Shown here: positions 18,840 to 28,313 of the stretch, in pieces
Layout: every line of letters begins with the position of its first letter
Position numbering within the stretch: position 1 is the first letter of the stretch
Source of the DNA: Candidatus Daviesbacteria bacterium
GTDB lineage: Bacteria; Patescibacteriota; Microgenomatia; Daviesbacterales; UBA10151
Assembly: GCA_030699125.1 (NCBI GenBank)
Contig: JAUYKM010000009.1
Coordinates: forward strand, 70,358-108,646
Reading direction: 5' to 3'
DNA length: 38,289 bases
Translations under genes and position numbers: made by a program
Notes under the pieces: generated by a model
Database searches by the model: none
Told to the model about the DNA's origin: nothing
The model's input: only the letters and a program-made list of their open reading frames with translations

Positions 18840-20063
18840 ATGAAGAAGCTTATCCTGTGGGCGGTAGTTTTTATTTATTTAGCTTTAACTCCTAGCCTTT
18901 CAATTTTCAATTCTACCTATGCTTTGTCACCAGATGAGTTGACAAGGGAGCTTGAGGAAAAACAAGCGGAAATTGCCAAATTAGAATCACACCTGGCTGA
19001 TGCCCGTAAACAGGAAAAAACTTTAAACTCCCAACTGGAAATTATTGATGGTCAAACAAAGGTCACCAGTTTAAAGATTGAAGAAACTAATTTAAGGATT
19101 GAGAAACTGGAAAGAGAAATAACTACCCTTTCCGGCAGGATAGACAGGATTTCCCAATCATTGGATGCCTTATCAGCCATCCTCTTAAAAAGAATAGTTC
19201 AAACTTACAAGTATAGCTCTACTTCCACCACCTTTGATTTAATTTTTTCCTCAGAAGGGGTAGCCCAACTTTTAGAAAGACTTAAATATATTCAGGTAGC
19301 ACAAGCTTATGATAAGAAAAAATTATACGAACTTCATGCTACGAGAACTGCCTATGATGAGCAAAAACAGGATAAGGAAACAAGACAGCAAGAGGCGGAA
19401 AGATTAAACAAGGAGTTGGAATCTTATAAAGTGCAGCTGGCCCGGCAAAAGGCAGATAAAGAAAATCTTTTAACAATTACCAAAAATGATGAAGCCAGAT
19501 ATCAATCATTAATTGCTCAACTCCAGGCAGAACTTGCTTCCATTGCCCAAGCTATATCAAATGTCGGGGCCAAAATTGGGCCCGTTGGTAAAGGAGAAAC
19601 GATTGCTGCTATGGGAAGTACGGGTTGCTCCACAGGACCACATCTTCACTTTGAAGTTTACGAAAATGCAGAAGTAAAAAATAATGCTATTGTCATCAAA
19701 GGAACAAATACTAGACCAAATCCAGTTAATCCCCATAATTATCTTGATAATGGCAAATTAGGTTCTCCTCTACAAGGATACCCACCTGGTGATACAATAA
19801 TTACAACAGAATTTGGTGTGTACTATATTCCAAACTTCCCACCCCATACTGGTTTAGATATTGCACCAAACGGTGGAGGAGGGTTAGGCAGAGCTATTTA
19901 TGCCGTGGACAAAGGGATTGCTTACTCAACATCGGCTACGTGTAGTTGCTATGTTAAGAATTCCTGTACCGGTCAAATGATGAGCGGTGGGAGTGCTATG
20001 GGTAAAGGCGTGGTTATAGATCATGAAAATGGCATAGTTACCCTTTATTGGCATATACTATAA
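18840..20063 (+). CDS. Coiled-coil M23-type peptidase (EnvC/PcsB-like context), apparently permuted catalytic domain
   Basis: Signal peptide, long coiled coil, MGSTGCSTGPHLHFEV preceding HTGLDIAPNG...GVVIDHENGIVTLYWHIL; downstream of ftsEX. Confidence 0.9.
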   Translation: MKKLILWAVVFIYLALTPSLSIFNSTYALSPDELTRELEEKQAEIAKLESHLADARKQEKTLNSQLEIIDGQTKVTSLKIEETNLRIEKLEREITTLSGRIDRISQSLDALSAILLKRIVQTYKYSSTSTTFDLIFSSEGVAQLLERLKYIQVAQAYDKKKLYELHATRTAYDEQKQDKETRQQEAERLNKELESYKVQLARQKADKENLLTITKNDEARYQSLIAQLQAELASIAQAISNVGAKIGPVGKGETIAAMGSTGCSTGPHLHFEVYENAEVKNNAIVIKGTNTRPNPVNPHNYLDNGKLGSPLQGYPPGDTIITTEFGVYYIPNFPPHTGLDIAPNGGGGLGRAIYAVDKGIAYSTSATCSCYVKNSCTGQMMSGGSAMGKGVVIDHENGIVTLYWHIL

Positions 20064-21286
20064 GTGTGGTGATAGTAAAGATTATCGGACTGATAATTTT
20101 CCTTTTTGTATCATTCTTCATACCGAAAAGTATTTTAGCCTCATCTGTAGTTTTAAATGAGTTCATGGTTCATCCTTCATCAGGTAATGACTGGATTGAA
20201 CTTTATAATACAACATCTAATAATTTAGACATCAATGGTTGGTCTTTTGTTGATAGTACATCTAAGATCAAAGACTTGAATGGGATAATAGAGGCTGGCG
20301 GATTTTTAGTATTTGAGGTCACTAATAGGTTAAATAATGGAAGAGATGAAATTTTTCTCAAAGATACTTCAGATACAATAATAGATAACTATTCTTATTC
20401 CTCTGATCCAGGAATCGATAATTCGATTGGCAGAATTCCAGATGGAAACAACTGGACTAACGGGATCTCTCCCACAAAAGGTTTGTCAAATGGAAATACA
20501 GAACCTAATGCTTCTCCAACCCAGACCCCGACTTCTGCTCCATCATCCACTCCCACACCAACCCCCGTTTCCTCAGCTTCATCATCTGATTTTTCCATCA
20601 GTGGAGTGCCATCTCAGATTAATTCGGATCAATCATTTAGTGTGTCAATTAATTTATCGATACCTTCTAAACCGGATACAGAATATTTTTTAACCGGAGC
20701 TTTTAAGAGTGTTGAGGGAAGTAGGTATTTTGGGTTGACTAAAACTGACTCTGGTTGGGTAGAATATAGCACTAGTAGCTCCAATCGATATAAATTAACC
20801 ACAAACAATTCTGGTAGTTGGCAGGGAGATCTGGAAGTTAAACCCGACCCAAATGATTCAAACTATAAAGGCTCAGGAGATTATATTTTTAAAGTGGGTA
20901 GATATACCTCAACTGGTTCTACTCCAACCTGGAGTAATGAAGTTACTATAAAGATTACTGGAGATAAAAGTGAAGATAATGAGCAGTCTCAATCGGAAAC
21001 AGATGAGAGGAATGAAGAAGCTGATACTTCATCAACATCAACAAATAGTTTTAACAATGCTTCAGTAGTCAGATCTCGTTCACAGGGTTCTTCATCCGAT
21101 ATTGATTATCAGATTGCCACTGTAGCCGGGGTGAGCGAAACCGCCCCTCAGATGGTAGAATCTTTTAGTAAAAATAATATTAATTGGATTTTGTGGTCGG
21201 GGTTTGGCTTTATTATTTTAGGCGGGGGGATATTTTCTTACACTTATTTTTTTAAATACAGAAGGATCAAAAAAATCAGTTTATGA
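20048..21286 (+). CDS. Lamin-tail-domain (LTD) surface protein, C-terminal TM anchor
   Basis: VVLNEFMVHPSSGNDWIELYNTTSNNLDINGWSFVDS is LTD-like; PT/S-rich linker; C-terminal TM plus basic tail. Confidence 0.82.
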   Translation: MAYTISVVIVKIIGLIIFLFVSFFIPKSILASSVVLNEFMVHPSSGNDWIELYNTTSNNLDINGWSFVDSTSKIKDLNGIIEAGGFLVFEVTNRLNNGRDEIFLKDTSDTIIDNYSYSSDPGIDNSIGRIPDGNNWTNGISPTKGLSNGNTEPNASPTQTPTSAPSSTPTPTPVSSASSSDFSISGVPSQINSDQSFSVSINLSIPSKPDTEYFLTGAFKSVEGSRYFGLTKTDSGWVEYSTSSSNRYKLTTNNSGSWQGDLEVKPDPNDSNYKGSGDYIFKVGRYTSTGSTPTWSNEVTIKITGDKSEDNEQSQSETDERNEEADTSSTSTNSFNNASVVRSRSQGSSSDIDYQIATVAGVSETAPQMVESFSKNNINWILWSGFGFIILGGGIFSYTYFFKYRRIKKISL

Positions 21287-21705
21287 AAAGATATATCAGT
21301 CATTCTGAGAAAGATACAAAAAGGATTGCCAAAAATATAGCCCAAAATTTGGGGAAGATCCATGTAATTGGTTTGAGTGGAGAGTTGGGAGCAGGTAAAA
21401 CTGTTTTTGCTCAAGGATTTGCTAAAGGATTGGGTATAAATGAGAAAATTATCTCTCCCACCTTTGTGTTAATAAGGCAACACAAAATTCCAATTTCAGA
21501 TAAAACTTTATATCATATAGATCTTTACAGAATGGAAAATACTGCCGATATCAAACAGCTGGGCCTGATAGATCTAATGGATGATCCCCGTAGCATAGTA
21601 TTAATAGAATGGGTGGAGAAAATAAAAAAGATTTTACCAAACGATGCAATCATTATTAATATCAACAAAATAGATAAAGAAAAGAGAGAATTAATAATTA
21701 AATGA
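21283..21705 (+). CDS. tsaE: tRNA t6A biosynthesis ATPase TsaE
   Basis: LSGELGAGKTVFAQGFAKGLGI, SPTFVLI, YHIDLYR, VLIEWVEK. Confidence 0.94.
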   Translation: MKRYISHSEKDTKRIAKNIAQNLGKIHVIGLSGELGAGKTVFAQGFAKGLGINEKIISPTFVLIRQHKIPISDKTLYHIDLYRMENTADIKQLGLIDLMDDPRSIVLIEWVEKIKKILPNDAIIININKIDKEKRELIIK

Positions 21706-23224
21706 TTTCTTGACGTATTTCCACTTCCAATGGTCCAACCATTTCCTTTTTGATCAATTCCAAATTATCAAAATTATCTTCCCAGGCTCTTCTCATTTTA
21801 ATTCTATCAGGCTCCTTTATTAAGAATACCAATCCTGAATAATTTTGTTTTGACCCTTCAAACTTTTCCTTGTTGCTAATATATGGGGGGACATTAGGAT
21901 GATAAGCATATTCAAAAGGAATATAGCCATATCTTTTTTGTCCATACCACCAAAATAAATATTGATATGGATAATCAATTACTGAGGGCAGATATGTATA
22001 AACTTTAAAATTTTTGCCACCGGCAAATGTATAAACAAAATCTATTGCCGCAATCTCATTTCTATATGATGAGGGATCCATATTAGGTTTTCCGAAATCC
22101 TTGGCAAAAAAATTAATTACATTAGTGGCGGCAAAAAAGATAATAAGACTACCAATCAAAATACCAATCAATTTGCCCCATATATTGAACTTTGCAAGTT
22201 GCATTAATAAAAATCCGGTTAAGATGATGGCAGCAGAAGTTTCTGCCCCCAGATGCCAGGGGTTAACAGAAACCGGTATAAAAAGAAATATGATAAAGGG
22301 TATAAAAATAAAACTTAAACAAATCATAACTATTTCATTTTTTTGTTTACCTTTTACGAATTTTATTAATGCGGGAATAAACAAAAGAATAATTGTTAAA
22401 CTGAGAGTTCGATGATTCATTAAGGTGGCAGAGAAAACATCGACAAAACTTCTAGTAAGTGATTGCAGCCGCAAAGAAATATTATATGAAGATTCTGGTT
22501 GGTTAGCTAAATAATTAATAACGGATTTAGTCATTAAGAAATCATGTCTTATATCAAAAAGAATTTGCGGTAAAAACAAAAGGATAAAAAATAGAGAACC
22601 TAGCCAAAAAATTCTGCTTCTAAAGTAGTGGAATTTTTTGTTGAGAAGTATTGACGCCGTAATAATTAGGGGTACAAAAATTCCAAAGTTCATTTCAAAG
22701 TTAAAAAATAATCCCCCCAGGAAAAAACTCGATATAGAATAAATTAATTTATTAGTTTTTAAATATTTATATATAAGGAAAATGAGTAAAGGGGAAGTAA
22801 GTGTGACGGGGTTGGGATTGAAAGCATAGACAGTAGCAAGAGAAATATAGTCAGAGGCAATCCAAAGAAGCCCAATGGGAATAATTAATATTTTGTTAAA
22901 CTCTGAAACCAGTTTCAGTAAAAAATAACCACCAATTGCCCAAAGCACAAATTGCAGGATAATAGTGGAGTATGGATGACCATCAGAGAAGATGTAAGGA
23001 ATGGCCAATAGATAATACCAGGCTGGGCCATTAAATAATCCTTCAATGGCGGAGGTTGGTCCGGTTAATCTTAATTTTTTAAGTTCCACCATCTCTCTAA
23101 CATCCACCAGATCCCGTCCGTTATCCATATTAAAAAGAAAATTACCGTTTGCTGTTAAGAATAATTTAAAGATAATTCCTAACAAGAGAATAATTATGAT
23201 AAATAAATTAATATTTTTACTCAT
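21698..23224 (-). CDS. GT-C membrane glycosyltransferase
   Basis: NMDNGRDLVDV, LTGPTSAIEGLFNGPAWYYLLAIP, multiple TM, C-terminal WWYGQKRYGYIP. Confidence 0.75.
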   Translation of the reverse strand: MSKNINLFIIIILLLGIIFKLFLTANGNFLFNMDNGRDLVDVREMVELKKLRLTGPTSAIEGLFNGPAWYYLLAIPYIFSDGHPYSTIILQFVLWAIGGYFLLKLVSEFNKILIIPIGLLWIASDYISLATVYAFNPNPVTLTSPLLIFLIYKYLKTNKLIYSISSFFLGGLFFNFEMNFGIFVPLIITASILLNKKFHYFRSRIFWLGSLFFILLFLPQILFDIRHDFLMTKSVINYLANQPESSYNISLRLQSLTRSFVDVFSATLMNHRTLSLTIILLFIPALIKFVKGKQKNEIVMICLSFIFIPFIIFLFIPVSVNPWHLGAETSAAIILTGFLLMQLAKFNIWGKLIGILIGSLIIFFAATNVINFFAKDFGKPNMDPSSYRNEIAAIDFVYTFAGGKNFKVYTYLPSVIDYPYQYLFWWYGQKRYGYIPFEYAYHPNVPPYISNKEKFEGSKQNYSGLVFLIKEPDRIKMRRAWEDNFDNLELIKKEMVGPLEVEIRQEII

Positions 23225-24734
23225 GTAAAGGCGCTCTTTTCTGCAGTTTAAGTGAGTTGTAATTTGTCTCAGTGATCAGCTCGGTTTTGCTATCTTCGGT
23301 TTGGATTTCTTCCACAAAAAATCTGGATGGTATTCCTTCCGGCGGTTCAATAATAAAGAATGATTCTGCCAATGGTTTCTGTGTTTTTGGCAGGGAATTT
23401 TCTCCCAACTGTCCTACTGGGTCTCTGCCATAAAATGAAGGGACATAACCATAATTTTTTTGTCCGTACCAGGAATATAGATAGGCCCAGGTGGTATTAG
23501 TCCAAAGAGGCAGGGTTAAGGTATTTATGGAAAATGGCTGGCCAATACTCTGCCGGTAAGTCTCATCAATTAAACTTAGCTGATTTTTTAAATTCATATC
23601 TTGTGGTATTACCAGTATAATCTCTCCCTGGGGAGCAATTTTAAAAATCATATACAGGTTGGACAATATCATAATTAAGATAAGACCAAAAGTAAGAGAG
23701 CGATTTATCCTAAGAAAATTTTGCAAAAGAATACAAACTCCTAAGATTGCCGGGGTCACTATTCCTACCATAGTATAGGTGGCATTTTGTCCACCGAATA
23801 AAAAGATGGGAAAATTTGACAATAGGCAAAAAAGAATAAACCCATAAATGTTATTGATGGATTTCTTTTGTGAAATAAATTTAATAAGTATTATTAAAAC
23901 AATTAACCCCAAGATTCCTCCTAAAAAAATATTGGAAGGAAAAAAATTGTTTGTGAATAAATTAGCAAACCGGTCAATGTAATTTAACAATAAATCGCTA
24001 AACTTGATACGGAAATTAATATCTGCGCTTTGAGAAATATTTGAGAAACCATTAAATATTTGGTTTATGGTATTAAATTTAATGGCTGAAATAATGAAAG
24101 TAATTAAAATTAATGAGGAAATAAGGATAGAGGTAAATAATTGCTGAAGGCTGACTTTTATATTAAAGATAAATTTAAAAGCAATTATGGCAAAAAATAA
24201 GAATAATGTAAAAAGTTCCATTTGTACAGAAAGCGAGGCAAAAACTGAAGTAAGAGGCAGGCCCCACCGCTCACCTTTTTGCCACCTCCTTAAGAAATAA
24301 AAAAACCAAGCGGCAGTAAAAATTACGGGGGAGGGGTTAGATAGCCACGGGCCATATTGGGTGGCCTCAAAAGAGATCGCAAAAAGAAAAGCAGCCAAAT
24401 ATGCCCAAGTGATAGATTTAAATAAATCTTTTGTCAAAAGAAAAATGGGAATAATTGATAAAGAACTAATCAAAGATAAAAAAATGGCAGCTACCCTTGG
24501 GTCTCCGCCGCTTAAACCATAAGGAATGCTTAGCAGGTAATAATAACCCACTCCGCTAAAAAGCCCATCTGTTGTTGTAGGGGGTCCTTGGATTTTTAAA
24601 TCTCCCTGCCAGATTGCCAAAGCTTGATATGCATCCCGGGCCATATCATAGTGAAAAGAAAGACCACCATCAAAAATAAAAAATATTCTTAAAATAAATG
24701 CCAAAATTATAAAAACGATGATGCCTTTATTCAT
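23217..24734 (-). CDS. GT-C membrane glycosyltransferase (paralogue of neighbour)
   Basis: HYDMARDAYQ, IQGPPTTTDGLFSGVGYYYLLSIP, C-terminal SWYGQKNYGYVP. Confidence 0.75.
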   Translation of the reverse strand: MNKGIIVFIILAFILRIFFIFDGGLSFHYDMARDAYQALAIWQGDLKIQGPPTTTDGLFSGVGYYYLLSIPYGLSGGDPRVAAIFLSLISSLSIIPIFLLTKDLFKSITWAYLAAFLFAISFEATQYGPWLSNPSPVIFTAAWFFYFLRRWQKGERWGLPLTSVFASLSVQMELFTLFLFFAIIAFKFIFNIKVSLQQLFTSILISSLILITFIISAIKFNTINQIFNGFSNISQSADINFRIKFSDLLLNYIDRFANLFTNNFFPSNIFLGGILGLIVLIILIKFISQKKSINNIYGFILFCLLSNFPIFLFGGQNATYTMVGIVTPAILGVCILLQNFLRINRSLTFGLILIMILSNLYMIFKIAPQGEIILVIPQDMNLKNQLSLIDETYRQSIGQPFSINTLTLPLWTNTTWAYLYSWYGQKNYGYVPSFYGRDPVGQLGENSLPKTQKPLAESFFIIEPPEGIPSRFFVEEIQTEDSKTELITETNYNSLKLQKRAPLHE

Positions 24735-24800
24735 TTTAAAGAAATAACGTCTTAAGAGTAGTGTACTTTGATAATTATTTCAAGTAAAATTAACTCATTA

Positions 24801-25811
24801 ATGAAACTTCTCGTTACTGGAGGTGCCGGTTTTATTGGATCTAACTTCATCCATTATCGGTTAAAAAATCATCCGAATGATCAAATAGTTAATCTGGATG
24901 TACTAACTTATGCCGGGCATTTGGAGTCTCTAAAAGATTTAGCAGGCAATGAGAACTATCAATTTATTAAGGGTGATATCACCAACTCCGAAGATGTCAA
25001 AAAGGGGATGGAGGGAGTAGAGACAGTAGTTCATTTTGCTGCCGAATCACATGTTGATCGCTCCATTGTTGACCCATTAATTTTTGTTAAAACTAATGTT
25101 CTGGGGACTGCCCAACTTTTGGAAGCGGCTTTAGATAATAAAGTGAAACGATTTCATCATGTTTCAAGCGATGAAGTTTATGGACATTTAGGACCAGAGG
25201 ATGCTGCCTTTACTGAGAATACTCCTTATCATCCACGAACACCTTATTCTGCTTCCAAAGCAGGATCAGATCATCTGGTTAGAGCCTATTTTGAAACTTA
25301 TGGTCTGCCGGTTACCATTACTAATTGTGCTAATAATTTTGGCCCCTTTCAAGATCCGGAAAAATTAATTCCCCGCTTTATTACCAATTTATTAATGGGT
25401 AAAAAAGTGCCACTTATGGGCAAAGGGGAAAATATCAGAGAATGGTTGCATACCGAAGATCATTCAAAAGCTATTGATTTGGTTTTGCAAAAGGGAAGGT
25501 TGGGGGAAACATATTTAATTCAAGGAGAAGAAAAAACTAATCTGGAAATAACCCGGATGCTTCTTAAAATTTTGGGGATGGGTGAGGATATGATTGAATA
25601 TGTTGAAGAGAGACTTGGTCATGATTTCAGATATGCTAATGATGGGTCTAAATTAAAAGCTTTGGGTTGGGAAAAGGAACACAGTCTGGAAAAAGATTTA
25701 AAAGAGGTTGTCAGCTGGTATAAAGAGAATGAGTGGTGGTGGAAGCCGTTAAAGCATGGAAGACCTAATATTGACAGGAAGGTGCAAAAAGCATATGAAC
25801 CAATACATTAA
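24801..25811 (+). CDS. rfbB: dTDP-glucose 4,6-dehydratase
   Basis: LLVTGGAGFIGSNFIHY, HFAAESHVDRSI, YSASKAGSDHLVRAY, TNCANNFGPFQDPEKLIP, C-terminal WYKENEWWW. Confidence 0.94.
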   Translation: MKLLVTGGAGFIGSNFIHYRLKNHPNDQIVNLDVLTYAGHLESLKDLAGNENYQFIKGDITNSEDVKKGMEGVETVVHFAAESHVDRSIVDPLIFVKTNVLGTAQLLEAALDNKVKRFHHVSSDEVYGHLGPEDAAFTENTPYHPRTPYSASKAGSDHLVRAYFETYGLPVTITNCANNFGPFQDPEKLIPRFITNLLMGKKVPLMGKGENIREWLHTEDHSKAIDLVLQKGRLGETYLIQGEEKTNLEITRMLLKILGMGEDMIEYVEERLGHDFRYANDGSKLKALGWEKEHSLEKDLKEVVSWYKENEWWWKPLKHGRPNIDRKVQKAYEPIH

Positions 25812-26343
25812 AACTACTTCAATACCAGGCCTCTTAATTTTGGGAAGGCCGATATTTAAAGATGAGAGAGGTTTTTTCAGAGAGATATTCCGTCAAAATG
25901 AATTGGCAGAAATGACTGGTATGAAATTTGAGACTTTACAGGTGAATCATTCTCACTCAGAAGCGAAAGTTTTAAGAGGGATCCATGCTGAAAGATGGAA
26001 TAAAATTGTCTATCCTTTAAACGGGGTAGTTTTTGTGGCGATTGTAGATATTAGAGAGAATACAGAAACTTTTGGTAAAGTGGAAACCTTTACTATAAAT
26101 AACGAAAACAGATTCGGTCTTTTCATCCCCAATGGGTTGGCAAATTCTCTATGTGTTATTTCTGATGTAGCAGTTGATTATATCTATTTAGTGGATCAAT
26201 ACTATGATGGTACAGATACCAGAGCAATTGCCTGGGATGATCCGGACCTTAAAATTGATTGGCCAATAAAAAATCCGATAATTTCAGAAAGGGATCGGAA
26301 TAATCCAAAATTAAGGGAGTTATTTCCGGAGAAATTCAAATGA
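25795..26343 (+). CDS. rfbC: dTDP-4-dehydrorhamnose 3,5-epimerase
   Basis: KDERGFFREIFRQNEL, QVNHSHSEAKVLRGIHAE, FIPNGLANSLCVISD; overlaps rfbB stop. Confidence 0.88.
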   Translation: MNQYIKTTSIPGLLILGRPIFKDERGFFREIFRQNELAEMTGMKFETLQVNHSHSEAKVLRGIHAERWNKIVYPLNGVVFVAIVDIRENTETFGKVETFTINNENRFGLFIPNGLANSLCVISDVAVDYIYLVDQYYDGTDTRAIAWDDPDLKIDWPIKNPIISERDRNNPKLRELFPEKFK

Positions 26344-27239
26344 AAGAAAAAGTATTAATCTTTGGGGGCAGTGGTCTGGTAGGCTCTCGACTTATTAAGT
26401 TACATGGTCAAAAATTTGATATCAAATCTCCAGATATGGATCAGGTAAATATTCTCAAAGAAGACCAAGTGCTAGAAATATTAAAAGATTTTGCACCAGA
26501 TGTGGTTATTAATTTCGCGGCTTTTACAGATGTACAAGGAGCAGAGGAGCAAAAAGGTGACAAGGATGGTTTATGTTATAAGCTTAATGTAGTGGGAGCA
26601 AAAAATGTGGCAAAGGCATGTCAAAGTTATAAAACCCATCTAATACATATTTCTACTGACTATGTATTTGATGGGGTAAAGGCTGTTGCACCCTATGTGG
26701 AAGAAGATACTCCAAATCCGCATAATTGGTATGGACAAACAAAATATGAGGGGGAAGAAGAGGTGATAGAAAGCGGATGCTCATCTATCATTGTTCGTAT
26801 TTCCATGCCGTTTTCTTCCCACTTTGACTTAAAACAAGATATTGCCAGAATTTTCTTAAGTCAGCTTAGAGATGGGAAGGAGATTTTTGCCATCACGGAT
26901 CAAAAAATCACTCCTGTTTTGGTGGATGATGTGGCCAATGCTTTATATGCCTTAATCCAAAAAGGGTCGGAGGGAATATATCATGTAGTATCTACAACCT
27001 GGACTACACCATTTGATTTTGCTACCCTAATTGCTAAATCTTTTAATCTGGATCAAGCTTTGATAAAATCCACTACTTTAGATGAATATAATAGAGAAAA
27101 GCAAGTCAGAATCTTAAGATATTCCTGGCTTGATCCGGCTAAATTCATTGGAGAATTTGGAGATGATATACTGCATTCTACCGAGGAAAGTATAGAAATA
27201 TTTAAAAATCAACAACTTGACCGATTTAATCGGAGTTGA
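26340..27239 (+). CDS. rfbD: dTDP-4-dehydrorhamnose reductase
   Basis: IFGGSGLVGSRL, VVINFAAFTDVQGAE, HISTDYVFDG, NWYGQTKYEGEE. Confidence 0.9.
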   Translation: MKEKVLIFGGSGLVGSRLIKLHGQKFDIKSPDMDQVNILKEDQVLEILKDFAPDVVINFAAFTDVQGAEEQKGDKDGLCYKLNVVGAKNVAKACQSYKTHLIHISTDYVFDGVKAVAPYVEEDTPNPHNWYGQTKYEGEEEVIESGCSSIIVRISMPFSSHFDLKQDIARIFLSQLRDGKEIFAITDQKITPVLVDDVANALYALIQKGSEGIYHVVSTTWTTPFDFATLIAKSFNLDQALIKSTTLDEYNREKQVRILRYSWLDPAKFIGEFGDDILHSTEESIEIFKNQQLDRFNRS

Positions 27240-27265
27240 CGAAGTAAGTCACAATCATATATAGT
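27236..27265 (+). promoter_or_regulatory. Promoter TTGACG-18-TATAGT, 9 nt before gmd ATG
   Basis: -35 27236-27241 overlaps the rfbD stop codon; -10 27260-27265; ATG 27275. Confidence 0.65.
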
Positions 27266-27274
27266 TTGAAAAAT

Positions 27275-28291
27275 ATGGCAAATAAAAAAAGAGCATTTAT
27301 AACCGGAATTTCCGGGCAGGATGGTTCATATTTAACAGAATTTCTTTTAGATAAAGGGTATGAAGTGGCAGGGTTGATGAGAAGAAATGCGGTGGGAGAG
27401 CTGGGCAACATCAAACATGTCAGAGATGAAATCAAAATTTATTATGGCGATTTAACTTCACCGGAATCTATTGCCTTGGCCTTAGTTGATTTTAAGCCGG
27501 ATGAAGTCTATAACTTGGCTTCTATGTCTTCTCCTTTAGGTTCTTTCTCTGATAAATTGGGTTCAATTCTGATAACAGGGGTGGGAGCATTGCATGTTTT
27601 TGAAAGGGCAAAACAGATAGTACCGGATGCCAAAGTTTATCAAGCTTCTACCTCTGAGATGTTTGGTGCTCCAAGTCAGGTACCGCAAAATGAAGGTACT
27701 CCATTCAATCCCACCAATCCTTATGCCGTAGCTAAAGAATATGCTCACCGGATGGCTGTTATTTCCAGAAAAGATAGCAAAGACCCTCAATTTATATCTT
27801 GCGGAATTTTATTTAATCATGAAAGTCCCAGAAGAGGCATAAATTTTGTCACCAGAAAGATTTCAGTTGCTGTTGCCTGTATTAAAAATAAAAAGAAAGA
27901 AGGCATACCGCTTAATGAAATTGGTGAACCTATTGTCCAGAATAATAAATTAAAATTAGGAGATTTGGAGGCCAAAAGGGACTGGGGTTATGCACCTGAT
28001 TATGTAGAGGCGATGTGGTTGATGCTACAGGAAGATTCGGCGGATGATTTTGTTATTGCTACCGGCGAGACCCATACAGTCAAAGAATTTGCCGAAGAGG
28101 CTTTTAAAGTTGTCGGTTTGGACTGGAAAGATTATGTTGAGAGTGATCCTCATTTTGTTCCACCTGTTCAGACAGGACCCCTTATGGGTGATGCCTCGAA
28201 AGCCAAAAAAATATTAGGATGGGAGCCAAAAACTAAATTCAAAAAATTGGTTGAGATAATGGTCAATGCCGATCTTGCTAAGTTCTCCTAG
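27275..28291 (+). CDS. gmd: GDP-mannose 4,6-dehydratase-like
   Basis: ITGISGQDGSYLTEFLLDKGYEVAGLMRR, STSEMFG, NPYAVAKEYAHRM, FNHESPRRG. Confidence 0.9.
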   Translation: MANKKRAFITGISGQDGSYLTEFLLDKGYEVAGLMRRNAVGELGNIKHVRDEIKIYYGDLTSPESIALALVDFKPDEVYNLASMSSPLGSFSDKLGSILITGVGALHVFERAKQIVPDAKVYQASTSEMFGAPSQVPQNEGTPFNPTNPYAVAKEYAHRMAVISRKDSKDPQFISCGILFNHESPRRGINFVTRKISVAVACIKNKKKEGIPLNEIGEPIVQNNKLKLGDLEAKRDWGYAPDYVEAMWLMLQEDSADDFVIATGETHTVKEFAEEAFKVVGLDWKDYVESDPHFVPPVQTGPLMGDASKAKKILGWEPKTKFKKLVEIMVNADLAKFS

Positions 28292-28313
28292 TTTCCATTA
28301 CAATCGAACAACA

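Noticed and set aside
20395-20598. Minus-strand Val/Gly-rich 67-aa ORF
   Set aside because: Antisense of the PT/S-rich linker of the LTD protein.
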